DNA of 64,000 bases from Fasciolopsis buskii (Eukaryota; Platyhelminthes; Trematoda; Plagiorchiida; Fasciolidae). The position numbers were made by a program, and so were the translations under genes. The first letter of the stretch is position 1; every line of letters starts with the position of its first letter. Shown piece by piece: positions 59,801 to 64,000 of this stretch. Where the stretch lies: the NCBI GenBank assembly GCA_008360955.1, contig LUCM01008455.1, forward strand, positions 91,286 through 155,285, read 5' to 3'. The notes under the pieces are model-generated. The model was not told the origin of the DNA, ran no database searches, and worked only from the letters and a program-made list of their open reading frames with translations.

Positions 59801-61352
59801 GAATTATTTCATGAAAAAAGAAATATCAGTCAGTATTTTTTTACTCTTTTCAAATGCTCGAAACTTTGGGCTTCGTATGGCTGGTTGTGCACCATGCTGC
59901 CTGCTTCACGTGAACAGTTTCTGCGATCGGAAGCATTCAACTGACGTTGAAATGGCTTTGCATTATTGAAAACAATATATTGACGTGCCCAGTCTACCCG
60001 GACGTTTTCTCTTTTGGATAACAATGTTACATGCTGTTTTTCATGCCGAGTAGGTCTTGGTTAATGAGTCGTAGTTTGTGCGTTGTCTAAAAGCTTGTCT
60101 TAATTGGTTGTCTAATATAAGCCATATTCGGGTTGTCATCTCTGTCGGGGTGGTAATGTTCCCAGCCTAAGCCGTGAGCTCAACCAATGGCTAGATTATA
60201 AACTTTGCAAGGTCACCAGAAGCGCGTTGTATTCAACTATCGCAAAGCAGACTGGAGGGGATACTTTGGACTCCTATCTTGATTTGCGTGCTTAGAATCT
60301 GGGTGATCATACGCTAATTCTTATCAGTCTGAATCCAACGGGTTTCAAAGTCCTTTTTTTGCTTTGCCAGTTTGAATAACAACTTCCGTGGCCTTGTCCG
60401 TAGTGCTGGAAATGATTGTTTAGGTGCTCTGTGACCATTATCAGTACCCTGTCTTTGTTCTCTCGGTTGTTTTCGCGTTGCTTGTGCTTCGGTCATGCTG
60501 ACAGGCCCCTGCCGTCTCTCACGCATGCAAACAAACGAGCGAACTTAGTCGAAGTGTTGCGGGTCGGTGACCAGTACAGTATCTGGATTCGTCGATTCCA
60601 TTTTAATTTCTTCCCTTCATTCACAATCAAGTGGGGGTGCTGTTGTTTTCACAAAAACCCATATGCATGTGTCTATACTTCTTCTGGCCACCCAAGAGAG
60701 TCGAGTTTCGAATTTGGTAAATCAGGTTGACGCCACCAAGAGCGCAGACTTGTTCTGCCCGTGACAAAGAGTTTGATCTCATAGGCAATCCGGACCATGA
60801 ACCTGATTAGTTTTTCGGCAAACCAAAGTTATGGGGATCGTCTTAGGCTAAGAATTTTCAGACTTTCATGCCAAGACACTCGGAAGTGCGCAAAGTTGTG
60901 TTGCTGCTTATCGATTCGTTTAACAGTCATTAGTATACTACAGTTTCTTCGTGTTAACATCTACATAAATGGTGCAGAATTCTCCCGGTAGAGCACGGTC
61001 AATTTTCCATTTAGTCCTGCTCATTAGGTTTGCGTATCTCACTGCACTATTCGACCATTATATTAGTGCATGTTCATTCTACGAATGTTTTATTCGCGGA
61101 TTTATGGTCAAAAAATTGTAAAGGAATAACAGTTGGTTGAACATTTGCAACAGCGGTTCAGTGATTGGTCTTTACAGGCAAATTGAATCTGTTGCCAGTT
61201 TATGTGCCCATACCCCCATCAAAAGTGATCTATAATGTTCCCTCTTTACACCGTCAATTCGTATTATTTCAATTTGGGCGATCCTGTCAGTGCTTTTATA
61301 TGTTGTCACTTACTACTGTTTGGGAGAGAATTAACAAGTTTATTCTGAATAT

Positions 61353-61385
<33 letters not shown>

Positions 61386-62238
61386 TTTCAGTTCCACATA
61401 TTCATCTGTTACTTTACTTTTTTTGTAACTATCTCCTGCGGGTGGATAATTGGGCTTTTTGGATGCAGCCATCCATACGTTGCGATCTGCAGCGTGGTCC
61501 ATTCATCGCGCCAATCGTGTGGCAAAACTCATTTTCCTACAGGAAATCAGTCACCTCCAAAAGTGCACACAGTTGCTTATATTCCTGTTACTTTTTTGCG
61601 ATAGAACTTTTCTCTACGTCTTCGGTAGATCGACTTCAATGTCTAATGCATCCTTTTTATGGCAGGCTTATCGTAAAGGTACCACTTGATTCCATTGAGC
61701 GGTGAGGTGGAACCGGCAACCGGGAGCCTGGAGCTTAGAATGCCATAAGTCCATATAAAATCCCAATGGACTAGGTGTGGCAACGAGGCGAGCGAAAATG
61801 GATTGACATTTGCCCTGTAGGGGGCGATATTTGAATGCTCCAGGTTCCGTTGGGTTCGGAACATGTATCAATCGTGCAATGAAATAAGGGATGTAATTGT
61901 TCTGCGCCGTGGTGGAAAGTGCTAAGAGCACTAATTAGACGACCCATGGATTTGTTGATTGATCTGTAGCAAGTGGTGACTTTTGAACCGCTTGCAAAAT
62001 CACATTTGAAACCGGGGATTCGTCAAAGAAGTTGCCCCATATTATATCCGTCCAGGTTGTTTATCATGACACGAATAAAGTTGGAGAAGCCTTTTAAATG
62101 AATCAAATTGTTAATGTGGACTCCCTCGGTAGGTAGTTGCTGAAAGACGGTTCAAGGTAGTCAGTTGATCATATGGAAAAACGTTAGAAGACCCTAACCA
62201 ATAAACTCATTCGTATCAGCCCATTTAGACTGTCAGGC
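59801..62238. other. Unassigned; possible introns or intergenic sequence
   Basis: A TA microsatellite lies at 61,350-61,385. An acceptor-like TCTTTACAG at 61,177 and several 70-90-codon plus frames (61,165-61,705) look exon-like, but none could be joined in frame to exon 4 or matched to the rest of GLMP. Confidence 0.35.
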
Positions 62239-62258
62239 GAGGGTCCACGAGGACCCTC
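62239..62258. repeat. Perfect 8-bp stem-loop
   Basis: GAGGGTCC, loop ACGA, GGACCCTC. No T-run follows, and there is no known role. Confidence 0.6.
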
Positions 62259-62542
62259 AAGCTATGTTTGGAGACATCGGTGTTCCTGTGTTCTTCAGCC
62301 TTTTGCCTCGCAGTTTACTCACTGTTTATCCTTCTCTGTTCAGTAGACATTGGTGCAAAGTTGCTGGTTGTAAAAACTGAACCGAGCCAAGGAGGAAAGA
62401 GCTGGCTCAGAATACGCAAAGAATGCTTAAGGTTCATTGTCTCGGTCTTGGTGGAAGCCAAGATTGCACGCTCTGACAATCAATTTTCGCGTCGGTTACT
62501 TTATTTCGATGATATTAAACGCGGATACTAAGAGATCAAGCG

Positions 62543-62689
62543 TTCTTGCGGCCAGAAAAAAAATCCCAGCCAGACGCTTCCGACATAAACTACTTTTATA
62601 CGCCATTTTCCGCCGATCAAATGGGCTGCTCCTTTTTCAACAAGCTGTCTCTCCTAAATTCACTGTCCTCGCAACTACGAAATTTCTGA
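62543..62689 (+). CDS. Exon-like segment of unknown gene (possible terminal exon)
   Basis: A frame of 48 codons ending in TGA, with protein-like composition (FLRPEKKSQPDASDINYFYT, PFSADQMGCSFFNKLSL, SSQLRNF). It is preceded by AGATCAAG, a weak acceptor. Not recognised as any family. An alternative plus frame over the same bases is longer (62,437-62,754) but basic and less natural. Relationship to the GLMP-like gene is unknown. Confidence 0.25.
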   Translation, partial: FLRPEKKSQPDASDINYFYTPFSADQMGCSFFNKLSLLNSLSSQLRNF

Positions 62690-62847
62690 CATGGCTCAAA
62701 TCAACAAAGCAACCCGAGCCACCTCCAGACGGTCTATCGTTGCACATATTCTGAAGCGCCGCCATTCGTTCAGACGAACAGATGACTTTAGTAATTAGTT
62801 ATTGAAATCACAGTTTATTTCTGACTTTTGGCTTTCTGGTACAATAG

Positions 62848-62947
62848 TTCCCATCCGTGAACAAACTGTCAATGAAGTGGATTCCCGAAAGTAACTGGCT
62901 GGACACCGTGCTGAATCACCTTCAAACTGCTGTTAGAAGTCTCACTG
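62848..62947 (+). CDS. Exon-like segment of unknown gene
   Basis: Bounded by ACAATAG and a good donor GTAAGC; 33 codons plus one base reading FPSVNKLSMKWIPESNWLD and TVLNHLQTAVRSLT, amphipathic and protein-like. No family recognised. It could belong to the GLMP-like transcription unit's neighbour or be chance. Confidence 0.3.
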
Positions 62948-64000
62948 GTAAGCATGGATGCGCTTGCGAATCGAAACGGTCTGCCGTCAGTTCATTAAGG
63001 TCCATCTCTTATTACATCACTGAATCCTTCATGGAATTTCGCGAATCAGTTTAATGCGCTTCTGTGGAAAGCGCACCGGCGTTTGCCGGTCTATCACAAT
63101 CCTTTTTTAAAAATCTAATAACTTTAGCTCTTCCGTGTATCTTTCATATTGGTTGGAAGACTTTCTCCGGACCAGTGCTTTGCATCAGTTAGGCGGAAGG
63201 GTTTATGCTGATCTGTTAACTAATGACTGTTTTCAATGGGCTGTTCTTTCTCCGTAATTTTTCGATCTACATTCATGATTTATGTTTCCCACTCAGTTCG
63301 CGTCCTTCAGTAGACCTGTGATTTTGTTACTCTTCGGTCTGCATCAAGTAATTTCAAATTCGAGAATCCGAGAGTCTTGTAAAGTGGCTTTCTCGTGAAG
63401 TCTCAAAACCTAGGGCGTCCAGGCTATCTTTATTGGTTGCTCTCCGGTGTCGTTCCGTTTACGCAAGGAAGATCGAGTCAGGCGACTTCAGACTAGTCAA
63501 AACGCTTTGTTTACTAGTCGAAATCGGTGACTACATATGCGTTTATCCCAAATGTAGCCAAAGTCTGCGCGTAGATCTTTGGCGCTGTCTTTCGTCCCGT
63601 TTTGTCTGATTGGCCACTTTCTTATGCATTCGCGGCATTCCAACTTGGCCGTACCTACGTGTGGGTCCGCATTAACCTTATCACGTGGATGTTCAATTTT
63701 CCCAGCGGTTGGGTTAGTTTCACTAAACATGGCCACGTGACATGAGGGTACGGTTGGTTTTCCTTGTTCCGTTACTTTGGTTGCTTCCTATCAATCAGTT
63801 GGCTGATCAACTTTGTAGTCCAAAAATTACCATTTCAACTGCCGCGTTGTTCATTCGGTCGTGCTTTGAATGATTAACTATGTCATAGTTTCCGGATCCG
63901 AGTCGGAATAGCGTTATGAAACACCAGAGGTTTCACTCTGGGCTTTATTTCGTTCCATTGTTAGTCGAGCGTCTCAACTTCATTTTGCAAATCCGGAATG
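62948..64000. other. Unassigned end of window
   Basis: A short stem CCGGC-GTTT-GCCGG lies near 63,078. A 79-codon minus frame (63,736-63,497) has Cys and His residues but no complete zinc finger. Nothing further. Confidence 0.4.

Noticed and set aside
61420..61700. GLMP exon with a 'W.PV.Y' motif
   Set aside because: One frame gives a loosely similar Trp/Tyr-rich string, but spacing and splice phases do not fit and the similarity is too weak.

Overview
This looks like nuclear DNA from a flatworm, most likely a digenean trematode. The evidence is: long stop-rich sequence with few real exons; RTE, CR1 and Jockey/R1-type retrotransposon remains of the kind common in flukes; a Gypsy-type LTR fragment; a tRNA-headed SINE carrying a decayed hammerhead ribozyme, an arrangement known from the schistosome Sm-alpha elements; and short-exon genes with GT/AG introns. 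The base composition (mid-40s percent GC by eye, not computed) and the element types suggest a fasciolid-like fluke rather than Schistosoma. That last step is inference.

Layout. 1-10.3 kb holds no recognisable gene: one imperfect hairpin (178-362) and two copies of a (TAA)n-headed repeat. 10.34-14.70 kb is a large inverted repeat with two 800-bp arms that look identical. 14.8-16.3 kb is a decayed Gypsy pol. 17.8-20.3 kb is a CR1-like element on the minus strand, with a tRNA-like box A/B pair sitting inside it. 20-34 kb is mostly unassigned, with further CR1 endonuclease, linker and RT pieces on both strands. 34.1-41.6 kb holds three more CR1-type pieces, the best preserved being the RT at 35.0-36.2 kb, plus a 637-bp tandem duplication whose copies are separated by the only N of the window. 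42.3-49.6 kb is a block of RTE pieces together with a Gypsy integrase end, polypurine tract and LTR.

The one host gene I can name starts at 49,816 on the plus strand. It encodes a signal-peptide-bearing, heavily N-glycosylated protein matching the luminal domain of glycosylated lysosomal membrane protein (GLMP/NCU-G1). Exons lie at 49,816-49,920, 49,977-50,237, 53,756-53,971 and probably 58,535-58,644. The transmembrane C-terminus was not found and is either in exons I could not recognise or beyond the window. Its third intron carries a Jockey/R1-type RT, a second RTE 5' end and a split RTE endonuclease. Downstream, 59.6 kb has the SINE with the hammerhead-like core, and 62.5-62.95 kb has exon-like segments of unknown identity.

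The genes do not form a pathway. The story is one lysosomal membrane gene embedded in layered retrotransposon debris, with several inverted repeats that could rearrange the locus.
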